Source: Desulfonatronospira sp. (GTDB lineage: Bacteria; Desulfobacterota; Desulfovibrionia; Desulfovibrionales; Desulfonatronovibrionaceae). Taken from it: DNA of 33,909 nucleotides. Both the position numbers and the translations under genes were made by a program. The stretch lies in contig SLDX01000147.1 in the NCBI GenBank assembly GCA_007125075.1, forward strand, positions 1-33,909, written 5' to 3'. The notes under the pieces were generated by a model. That model did not search any database. It saw only the letters and a program-made list of their open reading frames with translations, and was not told where the DNA came from. Positions 24,192 through 32,388 of this stretch are shown piece by piece. Position 1 is the first letter of the stretch, and each line of letters begins with the position of its first letter.

Positions 24192-25307
24192 CTATTCAGC
24201 AGCGGTGTCCGCTATCACCCGGCCTTCAAAATCAAGGAGCACCCCGCGTATTTCGGCCCCGCCCAGTGCAAACTTACGGGCCTGATCGACCATTTTGCCG
24301 GCAATGCACATAAATATCCGCGGGCATCTGTCCTGAAGCAGAAAAAAAGCCTCTCTGGCTGTATTGGCGCTGCTTATTCTGAAAGCAAGCTCCCGATCTT
24401 TACATTTATTTTTTACCAGCTGGCCCAGCTCTTCCAGGGCCAGAGCAGACTTTGCCGCATGGGTGTGCTCAGCTCCCTGCGCCATTTTCAAAGACTTGCC
24501 GAAAAAGACCACCAGAATTATCCGCCCCAGACCTCTGCGTACTGCCTGTTGCATACTGCGTGCAAAAAAGTCCCCGATCTGTACAAAAGCCTCTGTCGGC
24601 AGCTCGGGGAACAACCCCTGGGCAAAGCGCTCGCTTCTTCTTCCTGTGGTGCACACAACGCTGGTGGAGCCGCATGCCTTTGCTACAGCCAGAGATGAAT
24701 CTATGGTGGCCATATAAGCTGCGTGGGACATGGGCTTTACCAGTCCGGTTGTTCCCAGAATGGAAATGCCTCCCAATATGCCAAGTCTCTTATTCAGAGT
24801 GCGTCTGGCCAGGATCTCCCCTCTGGGGGCAAAAATCTCCACAAGAAACCCTTGACCCATTATATCTTTGTCAGAAATAGAAGTCAGATTTTCCCTGATC
24901 ATCCTTCTAGGTCCCTGGTTGATGGCCGGTTCCCCGGGAGCAAGTTCGAGACCGGGTTTGGTAATCCGGCCAACTCCCTCTCCAGCGGCAATGACTATCC
25001 CTTCTGACTCTGGCAGAGTGGATACCCTGGCTCCGATCACGGCCTTGTGAGTCACATCCGGATCATCGCCTGCATCTTTGATCACTGTGCATTCCGAAGT
25101 TCCGGACCTGTTCAATCCGCAGCTGTTTACCGGAATATTCAATTTCTCTCTGTCCGGCAGGCTGACCATTACCAGTTCGGGACAATAACCGGTGAGCAGA
25201 AGTTCCTTTGCAGCCATTGCGGCTGCGGTAGCAGCTGTTCCGGTTGTGAACCCGCTGCGCAGGGCGCGTCTTTTTTTTCTTGTTTTTTTGTTTGATCCCG
25301 GGAACAA
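24192..25307 (-). CDS. cbiD: Cobalt-precorrin-5B (C1)-methyltransferase CbiD
   Basis: A 371-residue CbiD, which methylates C1 of cobalt-precorrin-5B in the anaerobic (early cobalt insertion) cobalamin pathway. The N-terminal RSGFTTGTAATAAAMAA is the family signature. EGVGRITKPGLELAPGEPAI and STSVVCTTGRRSE are also typical. The length matches CbiD (about 370). CbiD itself indicates the anaerobic route. It lies 23 bp downstream of cbiC on the same strand and 60 bp upstream of the UppP-like gene. Confidence 0.96.
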   Translation of the reverse strand: MFPGSNKKTRKKRRALRSGFTTGTAATAAAMAAKELLLTGYCPELVMVSLPDREKLNIPVNSCGLNRSGTSECTVIKDAGDDPDVTHKAVIGARVSTLPESEGIVIAAGEGVGRITKPGLELAPGEPAINQGPRRMIRENLTSISDKDIMGQGFLVEIFAPRGEILARRTLNKRLGILGGISILGTTGLVKPMSHAAYMATIDSSLAVAKACGSTSVVCTTGRRSERFAQGLFPELPTEAFVQIGDFFARSMQQAVRRGLGRIILVVFFGKSLKMAQGAEHTHAAKSALALEELGQLVKNKCKDRELAFRISSANTAREAFFLLQDRCPRIFMCIAGKMVDQARKFALGGAEIRGVLLDFEGRVIADTAAE

Positions 25308-25330
25308 GCTTCTTTCCTTGAAGATCTGCC

Positions 25331-25978
25331 TTAACGCTGTTTCCGAGCCAGAATTATCAGACTGTTGACTACTGCAGCGGCCACGTTGGAACCGCCTTTT
25401 CTGCCTTTATTGGTTATAAAGGGCACATCCAGTCCGGCAAGCAGATCCTTGGACTCTACAGCATTGACAAACCCGACCGGAAGTCCCACTATCAGCGCCG
25501 GTGCAGCACGGCCCTGACCCAGCAGGTTTATGAGCCTCAAAAGAGCGGTGGGCGCGTTGCCCACAACATATATACCTTGTTCCATATCCGGCAATGCTCT
25601 GTCCACCGCCGCCTCGGCTCTGGTGGAACCTTTCCTGGCGGCAAGCTTGATCGCTTCCGGATCATCTATATAACACCTGAATGGACATCCCAATCCGTCC
25701 AGGTCTTTTTTGCGCAGCCCGGCAAGGACCATATTGGTATCCGTGATCACCGACCTGCCCATGAGAAGGGCGGATATGCCGGACTCAACAGCTCTGGGAT
25801 GAAATCTTACGCTGTGCAGGTACTCGAAGTCTGCACTGGTATGAATCATCCTGGAAACCACAGCCCAGCGTTCAGTGCTGAAACCGTGTTCACCGGCCTC
25901 CCTGGCAATGATAGCCATGCTTGCTTTCTCAATTTCTTCCGGCAGCAAAAGGGCCTCCTTTCCGAGCTGAATGCTCAT
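25331..25978 (-). CDS. cbiC: Cobalt-precorrin-8X methylmutase CbiC (CobH)
   Basis: A 215-residue precorrin-8 methylmutase, which moves a methyl group from C11 to C12 to give (cobalt-)cobyrinate. SRMIHTSADFEYL carries the catalytic His (46). DTNMVLAGLRK, VGNAPTALLRL and GLPVGFVNAVESK are conserved blocks. The start ATG 25978 is chosen because MSIQ...LLPEEIEKAS matches the family N-terminus and length (about 210). The frame is open to 26068, but the extra 30 residues are unlike the family. No good ribosome binding site is visible. It is the first gene of a cbiC-cbiD-uppP-like cluster. Confidence 0.94.
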   Translation of the reverse strand: MSIQLGKEALLLPEEIEKASMAIIAREAGEHGFSTERWAVVSRMIHTSADFEYLHSVRFHPRAVESGISALLMGRSVITDTNMVLAGLRKKDLDGLGCPFRCYIDDPEAIKLAARKGSTRAEAAVDRALPDMEQGIYVVGNAPTALLRLINLLGQGRAAPALIVGLPVGFVNAVESKDLLAGLDVPFITNKGRKGGSNVAAAVVNSLIILARKQR

Positions 25979-26069
25979 AAATATTTTTTCAAAATGATCG
26001 TTGCTGATCAGGTAAAGATGAATCAAGAAGATTTCAAGCTTGCAGAATTTCGGCTGAAAAACCTGCACC

Positions 26070-26121
26070 TTTCATCAGCAGGAAAGTGCTGTCATTCGGA
26101 AGTTCTGGACATCTGATGAAA
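26070..26121. promoter_or_regulatory. Inverted repeat upstream of cbiC
   Basis: TTTCATCAG (26070-26078) and CTGATGAAA (26113-26121) form a perfect 9-bp inverted repeat around 34 bp, about 95-145 bp upstream of cbiC. It could be an operator pair or leader hairpin. The remaining divergent gap (25979-26297) shows no B12-box and no gene. Confidence 0.4.
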
Positions 26122-26297
26122 TCGGCTTACAAAAACCCTTATTCTTCAAGCACAGAAGCATAGGGCGTGCCGCAATGGGAATCAAGGACAAAATACTCCA
26201 AATGAACCGTAAATGATCGTCCTCATTATTTTAAATCAGTATGAGAAGCAGCGGCGCAAGATACCTGACCTGAAAGACTGAAATAAAAAAGCTTTAA

Positions 26298-27209
26298 ATG
26301 TCCATGAACCGGTTGACATCTCTTCTTTTCCCGGGTGAATACTCCAGAGGCATAGCCTTGGCCTTGTCCGGAGTGTTCGTCTTAAGCTTTGATTCTCTGC
26401 TGATCCGCATGGCTATGGCCGACCCCTGGACGGTTCTTTTCTGGCGCGGGTTGCTGATTGGAATTACTTTGAGCCTCGTGCTCTTTTTTGCTTCAAAAAA
26501 ATTATTATGGTCGGCACTGGCTGTCCACGGACCGGCAGCTTTTGTCTCAGGAGCGCTGTTCGGGCTCAGCAGTGCGGGGTTTGTTCTGTCCATACTCAAT
26601 ACACATGTGGCCAACACTGTACTCATATTCAGCACCGCGCCCATTTTCGCGACCATATTCACCTGGTTTTTCCTTAAAGAAAAAGTGGCTCTCAGAACAT
26701 GGCTGGCTGTTCTGGCAACCATGGCCGGCGTTATCATTGTGTTTAAGGGCTCCTTCGGGACGGTCAATCTTGCCGGGGATCTCTTTGCCCTTTTTGCGGC
26801 AGCAGTCGTCGGAGGCAATTTCACATTGCTTAGGCGGCATCCGCATATAAAACGCACGGCGGTTGTGGCTCTGGGAGGATTTGTGACCGCTGCTCTGGCC
26901 TGGTCCTGGGCCTCACCTCTTGGGCTTGGATTTGAAAGTTACCTGGTCCTGGGCCTTATGGGAATTGTGCAAATGCCCCTGGCGCTTATGCTTTTGACCG
27001 TTTCCACCAGGATTCTGTCATCACCCGAGGTCAGTATAATCCTTCTTCTGGAGGCTATCCTGGCTCCCTTTTGGGTCTGGATGGTTTTCGAAGAATCCCC
27101 TCCCGGGCTGACCTGGCTAGGAGGAATCATCATCGTATGCACCCTTTTACTGTATTTTTCTCCTGTCGGCCGTAAACATCATCCTCCCCGGGCAGCGCCC
27201 AGGTCATGA
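26298..27209 (+). CDS. EamA/DMT-superfamily transporter
   Basis: A 303-residue inner-membrane protein with about ten hydrophobic segments in two EamA halves. Typical features are FWRGLLIGITL in the first half, STAPIFATIFTWFFLKEK at the end of that half, and SPEVSIILLLEAILAPFWVW in the second, where EamA proteins have the conserved E-x-x-x-x-P near the last helices. DMT-family members export or import small metabolites; the substrate cannot be predicted. It sits between cbiC (divergent) and cbiA (convergent), which hints at a corrinoid-related substrate only by position. ATG 26298 or 26304. Confidence 0.92.
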   Translation: MSMNRLTSLLFPGEYSRGIALALSGVFVLSFDSLLIRMAMADPWTVLFWRGLLIGITLSLVLFFASKKLLWSALAVHGPAAFVSGALFGLSSAGFVLSILNTHVANTVLIFSTAPIFATIFTWFFLKEKVALRTWLAVLATMAGVIIVFKGSFGTVNLAGDLFALFAAAVVGGNFTLLRRHPHIKRTAVVALGGFVTAALAWSWASPLGLGFESYLVLGLMGIVQMPLALMLLTVSTRILSSPEVSIILLLEAILAPFWVWMVFEESPPGLTWLGGIIIVCTLLLYFSPVGRKHHPPRAAPRS

Positions 27210-27243
27210 ACTGATAGACTTGCATTGACTCCAGGCTCTCTTA

Positions 27244-28632
27244 TCATCCGAAGGAAGCTTCCTGATATTTTCTGCAGGCTGCTGCAAAACAGCCGGATGA
27301 GCCTGGAAAACTTAAAAAATGAAGATGAGCGTAGCTGCCCAGACAATTGCCTTTCAGCCAGCCCGGACAGGATCTTTGCAGCCCGTTTTTGTCCGTTGCT
27401 CCGTAAACCTGCTGAACCGGGCCCATGGATTCTTTTTCCCGCAAACTGGAGTAATGAAATTCATGTCCCCGGAACATGCTTTCTTTGTTGCCCAAAGGAG
27501 TATGTCTCAACATTCTTATTTCCCTGTAGCCCAGGGAGGATCTTTTCGCCTGCATCGTTGTCCTGAAAGGAAACACGCCGGCCATGGTATGGATCTTCCC
27601 CTGCAGATCCTCAAGATCACGGCACAGATACATAAACCCGCCGCATTCAGCATACACCGGCATGCCCGAAGCGCAGACACTTTGTATCTGTGCCAGCATG
27701 TTCGAATTTCCTGAAAGCACATCTGCACGAAGTTCAGGATACCCTCCTCCAAAATAAAGACCCTGAATATCTTCAGGCAAAAAATCGTCCTCAAGCGGGG
27801 AAAAAAACACTGTCTCACAACCGCTGCTGCGCAAAAGATCAAGATTGTCCGGGTAATAAAAGCAGAACGCTTTATCTGCGGCTACTCCAATCCGGACGTC
27901 CGGTTCCGGAATATGCCTGTCTGGAGGACGACCGGCAGGAATTTCCGGCAGATTGTGTATAAGGTCATCCAGATCGATATTACTTTCTACAAGACCGGCC
28001 AGAGCATCTATAGTGTCTTTATTCAGAACATAGTCCTGTGCCGAAATAAGCCCCAGGTGCCTTGAAGGAATCTTTATCCCTGATTCTCTTGGAATTCCTC
28101 CCAGCAGCTTGATCCCCGGCACTGCGGATAAAGAACCTCGCAGATAATCCAGATGTCTTTTGCTGCCGATATTGTTGGCTACAATTCCGCAAAAATTCAG
28201 ATTAGGATCAAATTCAATAAAACCTTTGACCAGCGCGGCAAAACTGCGGGACATCTTTGAGGCGTCCACAACCAGCAGGACTGGCAGACCCAGCAGTTTA
28301 GCCATCTGGGCTGTGGACCCGGCTTCCGATGTGCCGTCCACTCCATCAAAGAGACCCATGACCCCCTCAACCACAGCCACATGAGCGCTCTGGCAGGAAG
28401 ATGAAAATATTTCCGTATTGACCCTGCTGGAAAGCATCCATCCATCCAGATTGCGGCTGGCCCGGCCGGTGATCCGGGAATGATGGCCGGGGTCGATAAA
28501 ATCCGGGCCGATCTTGAAAGGTGCAACCTTAAGCCTTCTGCGGGTCAAAGCTGCCAGCAGCCCCAGAGAAAGTGTCGTCTTGCCGCTTCCGCTGGCCGGA
28601 GCGGCTATTACCAGTCCTTTGATCGTTTGCAT
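27244..28632 (-). CDS. cbiA: Cobyrinate a,c-diamide synthase CbiA (CobB)
   Basis: A 462-residue glutamine-dependent amidotransferase that amidates the a and c carboxylates of cobyrinate. The N-terminal P-loop APASGSGKTT is at 11-20. KIGPDFIDPGHHSRITG, EGVMGLFDGVDG and GLYFGGGYPEL are typical. The class I glutaminase-like domain has the nucleophile Cys 330 in AECGGFMYLC and SYAHLHF near the C-terminus. The start is ATG 28632. It is convergent with the EamA gene (34-bp gap). Repeat copy 5 begins 14 bp upstream, so its promoter may lie inside or beyond the element. Confidence 0.96.
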   Translation of the reverse strand: MQTIKGLVIAAPASGSGKTTLSLGLLAALTRRRLKVAPFKIGPDFIDPGHHSRITGRASRNLDGWMLSSRVNTEIFSSSCQSAHVAVVEGVMGLFDGVDGTSEAGSTAQMAKLLGLPVLLVVDASKMSRSFAALVKGFIEFDPNLNFCGIVANNIGSKRHLDYLRGSLSAVPGIKLLGGIPRESGIKIPSRHLGLISAQDYVLNKDTIDALAGLVESNIDLDDLIHNLPEIPAGRPPDRHIPEPDVRIGVAADKAFCFYYPDNLDLLRSSGCETVFFSPLEDDFLPEDIQGLYFGGGYPELRADVLSGNSNMLAQIQSVCASGMPVYAECGGFMYLCRDLEDLQGKIHTMAGVFPFRTTMQAKRSSLGYREIRMLRHTPLGNKESMFRGHEFHYSSLREKESMGPVQQVYGATDKNGLQRSCPGWLKGNCLGSYAHLHFLSFPGSSGCFAAACRKYQEASFG

Positions 28633-28646
28633 TCTTAAAATTTACT

Positions 28647-28805
28647 CCTGAATCCGTGAAATCATTTTTTGCAGCCTGATTGCCCATGCAGGTTCCGGGG
28701 GTTTGGTCCGGCACCTGCTTTTAGCAAATGTTAATCTTTCCATGTGCTTTGCTGGCAGGATTAGAAGTAGGTGCCGGATTTCGGAACCTGTTGTACGGAT
28801 TCAGG
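28647..28805. repeat. Compact, complete nested-palindrome element, copy 5
   Basis: A 159-bp element with perfect 11-bp terminal inverted repeats CCTGAATCCGT (28647-28657) and ACGGATTCAGG (28795-28805). Nested inside are CAGGTTCCG/CGGAACCTG (28689-28697 with 28782-28790), a 14-bp arm with one mismatch (28707-28720 with 28765-28778), and AGCAAA/TTTGCT at the tip (28723-28728 with 28748-28753). The whole element can fold into one long interrupted hairpin. It carries no gene. Confidence 0.9.
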
Positions 28806-28835
28806 ATATTATATTTGTTAAAAATGTGGTGCAAT

Positions 28836-28868
28836 AAACAGTTTGGTTTTTTATTCAAAAAACTGTTT
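28836..28868 (-). terminator. AT-rich hairpin downstream of murA
   Basis: AAACAGTTT (28836-28844) and AAACTGTTT (28860-28868) form an AT-rich stem 53 bp past the murA stop. A separate 8-bp dyad GGTTGAAA/TTTCAACC lies between it and murA. Either might stall or end murA transcription, but neither is a canonical terminator. Confidence 0.3.
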
Positions 28869-28920
28869 GAGGTTGAAATTCAGCTTTGAGGACCTGCTAA
28901 TCTTTTTCAACCGTGCCAGG

Positions 28921-30171
28921 CTACTCTTTTTCCCTGAATATTTTTGCGCCCACTGCCTGGAGTTTTTTTTCCATGGCCTCATATCCGCGGTCCAGATGGT
29001 AAATCCTGAGCACCTCGGTCCTGCCACTGGCCTTCAGACCGGCTAGAACCAGACCTGCACTCGCCCGTAAATCCGAAGCCATAACCGGAGCTCCAACCAG
29101 ATCCGCTCCTCCCCTGATCACAGCGTTTTGCCCGCTGAGCCTTATTCTGGCGCCCATACGATTGAGCTCCAGAACATGCATGAACCTGTTTTCAAAAATA
29201 GTTTCCCTGATTGTCCCTGTACCTTCGGCCACGCACATGAGAGCCATGATCTGGGCCTGCATATCAGTGGGAAAGCCTGGATAGGGAAGAGTAACCACAT
29301 CCACCCCTCTCAGGGAATCACCGTTTTCGACATATATATCTTCTGCATCGTCCCATATGTGTACGCCCATTTCCAGGAATTTGGCTATTACTGAATCCAG
29401 GGTGTTTGGAGGATAATTGGTCAGAACAAGATTGCCTCCGGTTATGGCCGCTGCGGCCATATAGGTTCCGGCCTCGATACGATCCGACATGACCCTGTAT
29501 CTGCACCCTTTTAACGAATCTACTCCCTGAATTCGGACCATACTGGTTCCCTGACCGCTGATTCTGGCTCCACAGGTGTTCAAAAATCCGGCCAGATCAG
29601 ATATTTCAGGCTCTCTGGCTGCGTTTTCCAGAATGGTTTCCCCCTGAGCCAGGCATGCGGCCATGAGCAGATTTTCAGTGCCTCCCACCGTGGCCAGATC
29701 AAAGTTAATATGCGCCCCTCTTAATCGATTGCACCAGCCCACGATGTAACCGGAATCCAGCTCAAAAGAAGCTCCCATTTTTTCCAGGGCCCTTAAATGC
29801 TGATCAACTGGACGGGAACCGATGGCGCATCCCCCGGGCAGAGCGACCTTTGCTTTTCCCAGTCTGGCCAGAAGCGGACCCAGACAGAGTACAGAAGCCC
29901 TCATGGTCCGGACAAGATCATAGGGCGCTTCAGGCGTAAGGTTCCCCGGACTGATGACCACATTGTCTCCGTCAAAGTCGGCCCTGCATCCCAAAAGGGT
30001 CAAAAGCCTCAGTGTGGTGTGGATATCTTTCAGTCTGGGCACGTTTTCCAGAACAACATCTGTATCAGCCATGATCGAAGCTATAAGCACGGGCAGGGAA
30101 GCATTCTTGGAACCGCTGATCCGGATTTTTCCAGCAAGCCTGATTCCGCCCTCTATTACCAGTTTTTCCAT
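28921..30171 (-). CDS. murA: UDP-N-acetylglucosamine 1-carboxyvinyltransferase
   Basis: A 416-residue MurA, which transfers enolpyruvate from PEP to UDP-GlcNAc in the first committed step of peptidoglycan synthesis. [18 protein letters not shown] is the N-terminal signature. The catalytic Cys 115 is in [16 protein letters not shown]; a Cys here predicts the fosfomycin-sensitive form. The length matches E. coli MurA (419). ATG 30171 is preceded by AAGGCAG. A promoter candidate lies about 85 bp upstream in the divergent gap with paaK. Confidence 0.97.
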   Translation of the reverse strand: MEKLVIEGGIRLAGKIRISGSKNASLPVLIASIMADTDVVLENVPRLKDIHTTLRLLTLLGCRADFDGDNVVISPGNLTPEAPYDLVRTMRASVLCLGPLLARLGKAKVALPGGCAIGSRPVDQHLRALEKMGASFELDSGYIVGWCNRLRGAHINFDLATVGGTENLLMAACLAQGETILENAAREPEISDLAGFLNTCGARISGQGTSMVRIQGVDSLKGCRYRVMSDRIEAGTYMAAAAITGGNLVLTNYPPNTLDSVIAKFLEMGVHIWDDAEDIYVENGDSLRGVDVVTLPYPGFPTDMQAQIMALMCVAEGTGTIRETIFENRFMHVLELNRMGARIRLSGQNAVIRGGADLVGAPVMASDLRASAGLVLAGLKASGRTEVLRIYHLDRGYEAMEKKLQAVGAKIFREKE

Positions 30172-30253
30172 CTGTCTGCCTTTTATTTAATACGGATTAT
30201 TTGAGCTGGTTCAACAATCTTTGCCGAGAAATAAGCCGCCTGGAACCCTTCAG

Positions 30254-30283
30254 AGTATAAATCGAGCGCCGGCTCAAAGTAAA
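30254..30283 (-). promoter_or_regulatory. Promoter candidate for murA
   Basis: On the minus strand TTTACT (30283-30278) and TATACT (30259-30254) are separated by 18 bp, about 83 bp upstream of the murA start. Confidence 0.5.
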
Positions 30284-30391
30284 CCCCAAAAGAGGAAAAC
30301 CTATTTTTCCTTGACTGGACAAACATCTATAGGGCAGTTAAATATGGATATCTTGAAGGCGGGCTTATTTATCATACTGAAGGAGAAAACC

Positions 30392-31693
30392 ATGGTCTTT
30401 GATGTGCAAAAAGAAACCCTTCCCCGGGATGAACTGGAGGAACTGCAGTTAAAGAGGCTTAAATATCTTGTCCAGAGAATTTATCATAATGTCCCCTTTT
30501 ATCATCAAAGATTTAAAGAACTGGAACTTAAGCCAGACAGACTGAGGTCCCTTTCAGACCTGAAATACCTGCCCTTTACTGAAAAACAGGATCTGCGAAA
30601 CAACTACCCGTTCGGCATGTTTGCCGTGCCCCGGGAAAGCGTGGTCCGGGTCCATGCTTCTTCGGGAACAACGGGCAAGGCCACTGTAGTGGGATACACT
30701 CAAAGGGATGTTGAAAACTGGGCCGGTCTCATGGCCAGGTCTTTTGAAGCCGCCGGAGCCACCAGGGCGGACATCGTGCACAACGCTTATGGATATGGTC
30801 TTTTTACCGGCGGCCTGGGTGCGCACTACGGAGCCGAAGCACTGGGAGCAACTATTTTGCCTGTATCCGGGGGAGCGACCAAGCGCCAGGTTATGCTCAT
30901 GCGCGATTTCGGATCCACTGTTTTATGCTGTACGCCTTCTTACAGCCTGCACCTTTATGAAACCGCTCTGGCTTCGGGAATCAGCATAGAGGACCTTAAG
31001 CTGAGGGTGGGCGTTTTCGGGGCAGAACCCTGGACTGAAGAAATGCGCAATGATATTCAGAATAAATTCGGAATCAAAGCTCTGGATATCTACGGCCTTT
31101 CTGAAATCATGGGTCCTGGAGTGGCCATGGAGTGCATTGCCGCCCAGGAAGGTCTACATATCTGGGAGGATCATTTTCTTCCTGAAATCATCGATCCTGA
31201 AAGCGGGGAACCCTTGCCCCTGGGGGAAAAGGGCGAGCTTGTGGTCACCACTTTGACCAAAGAGGCCCAACCCCTGCTTCGTTACCGCACCAGGGACATT
31301 ACCAGGTTAAACCCTGTGCCCTGTAATTGCGGCCGCACCCATTACCGCATAGAGCGCATCACCGGTCGCAGTGACGACATGCTCATCATCAGAGGAGTCA
31401 ATGTTTTTCCCTCCCAGATCGAAAGCATTCTGCTTGAGACCGAAGGCTTGTCACCTCACTATCAGCTGATAATAAACCGGGAAAGCGGTATGGATACTCT
31501 TGAAGTCAGAGTGGAAGTGGACGAGAACATTTTTTCTGATGAAATCAAGCATCTGCAGCGTCTGGAAAAGAAAATCCAGACTCATATCAAGGACTTCCTG
31601 GGGGTCACTGCCAAAATAACCATGGTGGAGCCAAGAAGCATCGCCCGTTCAGAAGGCAAGGCTCAGCGGATAGTCGATTGTCGTAAATTATAG
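30392..31693 (+). CDS. paaK: Phenylacetate-CoA ligase family enzyme (PaaK)
   Basis: A 433-residue adenylate-forming ligase that converts an aryl acid such as phenylacetate to its CoA thioester with [19 protein letters not shown] (about 88-103) is the AMP/phosphate-binding loop, [10 protein letters not shown] the second signature, and YRTRDIT the adenosine-binding motif. [20 protein letters not shown] leads into the C-terminal domain. ATG 30392 has AAGGAG seven bases upstream and gives the normal family length; an in-frame extension to 30221 is not needed. It is followed 28 bp later by an ACT-domain gene. In anaerobes this pair often serves in recovery of aryl acids from aromatic amino-acid oxidation. 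Confidence 0.93.
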   Translation: MVFDVQKETLPRDELEELQLKRLKYLVQRIYHNVPFYHQRFKELELKPDRLRSLSDLKYLPFTEKQDLRNNYPFGMFAVPRESVVRVHASSGTTGKATVVGYTQRDVENWAGLMARSFEAAGATRADIVHNAYGYGLFTGGLGAHYGAEALGATILPVSGGATKRQVMLMRDFGSTVLCCTPSYSLHLYETALASGISIEDLKLRVGVFGAEPWTEEMRNDIQNKFGIKALDIYGLSEIMGPGVAMECIAAQEGLHIWEDHFLPEIIDPESGEPLPLGEKGELVVTTLTKEAQPLLRYRTRDITRLNPVPCNCGRTHYRIERITGRSDDMLIIRGVNVFPSQIESILLETEGLSPHYQLIINRESGMDTLEVRVEVDENIFSDEIKHLQRLEKKIQTHIKDFLGVTAKITMVEPRSIARSEGKAQRIVDCRKL

Positions 31694-31721
31694 CTTAATT
31701 GTTCTGCAGGGAGGTATAGAG

Positions 31722-32153
31722 ATGAAGGTTGAACAGATTTCCGTTTTTTTGGAAAACCGGGCCGGAAGACTGGCTGATGTAACCAGGACGCTGGCCGAAT
31801 CCGGAGTGAACATCAGGGCCTTGTCCCTTGCAGATACCACTGATTTCGGCATTTTGCGCCTGATAGTCACTGATCATGAAAGAGCCAAAAAAGCCCTGAA
31901 AGAAAACGGATTCACCGTGGGCAGAACAAATGTGGTCGCTGCTGAAGTTGAGGACAGGCCGGGCGGACTGCACGCAATCCTGACCATGTTCAGTGAAAGC
32001 GGAATCAATGTGGAATATATGTATGCCTTTGTCCAGCAAAGCGGCAAAAATGCAGTGCTCATCTTTCGTTTTGACCGAACTGACGAAGCCGTTGAAATCC
32101 TCCAGAAAAACGGTGTACGCATCATTCCAGGAGATGAGATGTATAATATATAG
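31722..32153 (+). CDS. Tandem ACT-domain protein
   Basis: A 143-residue protein built of two ACT domains (about 4-65 and 70-135), which bind amino acids as regulatory ligands. Domain 1 reads [20 protein letters not shown] with the usual ENRAG-x-L turn. Domain 2 has [20 protein letters not shown]. There is no catalytic domain. A good ribosome binding site (GGGAGG) precedes ATG 31722. Its position 28 bp after paaK implies co-transcription and an aromatic amino-acid-sensing role. A short CGGCT/AGCCG hairpin follows (about 32178-32197) without a T-run. Confidence 0.92.
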   Translation: MKVEQISVFLENRAGRLADVTRTLAESGVNIRALSLADTTDFGILRLIVTDHERAKKALKENGFTVGRTNVVAAEVEDRPGGLHAILTMFSESGINVEYMYAFVQQSGKNAVLIFRFDRTDEAVEILQKNGVRIIPGDEMYNI

Positions 32154-32230
32154 TTTTTCGACTCTACCCGGGCTTGTCGGCTGTTGTTAAGAGCCGATGC
32201 CGCGGGCCTCGACAGCTCGGTAATTTCCTC

Positions 32231-32259
32231 TTGACCGATCTGAACACAGGGTATATAAT
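32231..32259 (+). promoter_or_regulatory. Near-consensus sigma-70 promoter for tRNA-His
   Basis: TTGACC (32231-32236), 17 bp, and a perfect TATAAT (32254-32259), followed by a T-rich discriminator region. The predicted transcript start is about 15 bp before tRNA-His. It is the strongest promoter in the window. Confidence 0.85.
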
Positions 32260-32280
32260 TTTTTTTCTAATCAAGACTGT

Positions 32281-32357
32281 GGTGAGTGTAGCTCAGTTGG
32301 CAGAGCACCTGGTTGTGGCCCAGGAGGCCGTGGGTTCAAGTCCCATCACTCACCCCA
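32281..32357 (+). tRNA. tRNA-His (anticodon GTG)
   Basis: A 77-nt cloverleaf. The extra 5' G (G-1, 32281) opposes C73, the tRNA-His identity pair. The acceptor stem is GTGAGTG/CACTCAC, the anticodon arm CCTGG-TTGTGGC-CCAGG with anticodon GTG, and CCA is encoded. It is a single gene that converges with the response-regulator gene. Confidence 0.97.
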
Positions 32358-32388
32358 ATAAAATCCTGCCCAGTTAATCGCCTCCCTT

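Noticed and set aside
25979-26297. Cobalamin riboswitch upstream of cbiC
   Set aside because: No B12-box or typical conserved core seen on either strand in the gap; only a simple inverted repeat.
26294-26857. 187-codon minus-strand reading frame
   Set aside because: Shadow of the EamA transporter gene, which has clear family motifs on the plus strand.
30221-30391. 57-residue N-terminal extension of PaaK
   Set aside because: The extension is unlike PaaK; ATG 30392 has a strong ribosome binding site and gives normal length.
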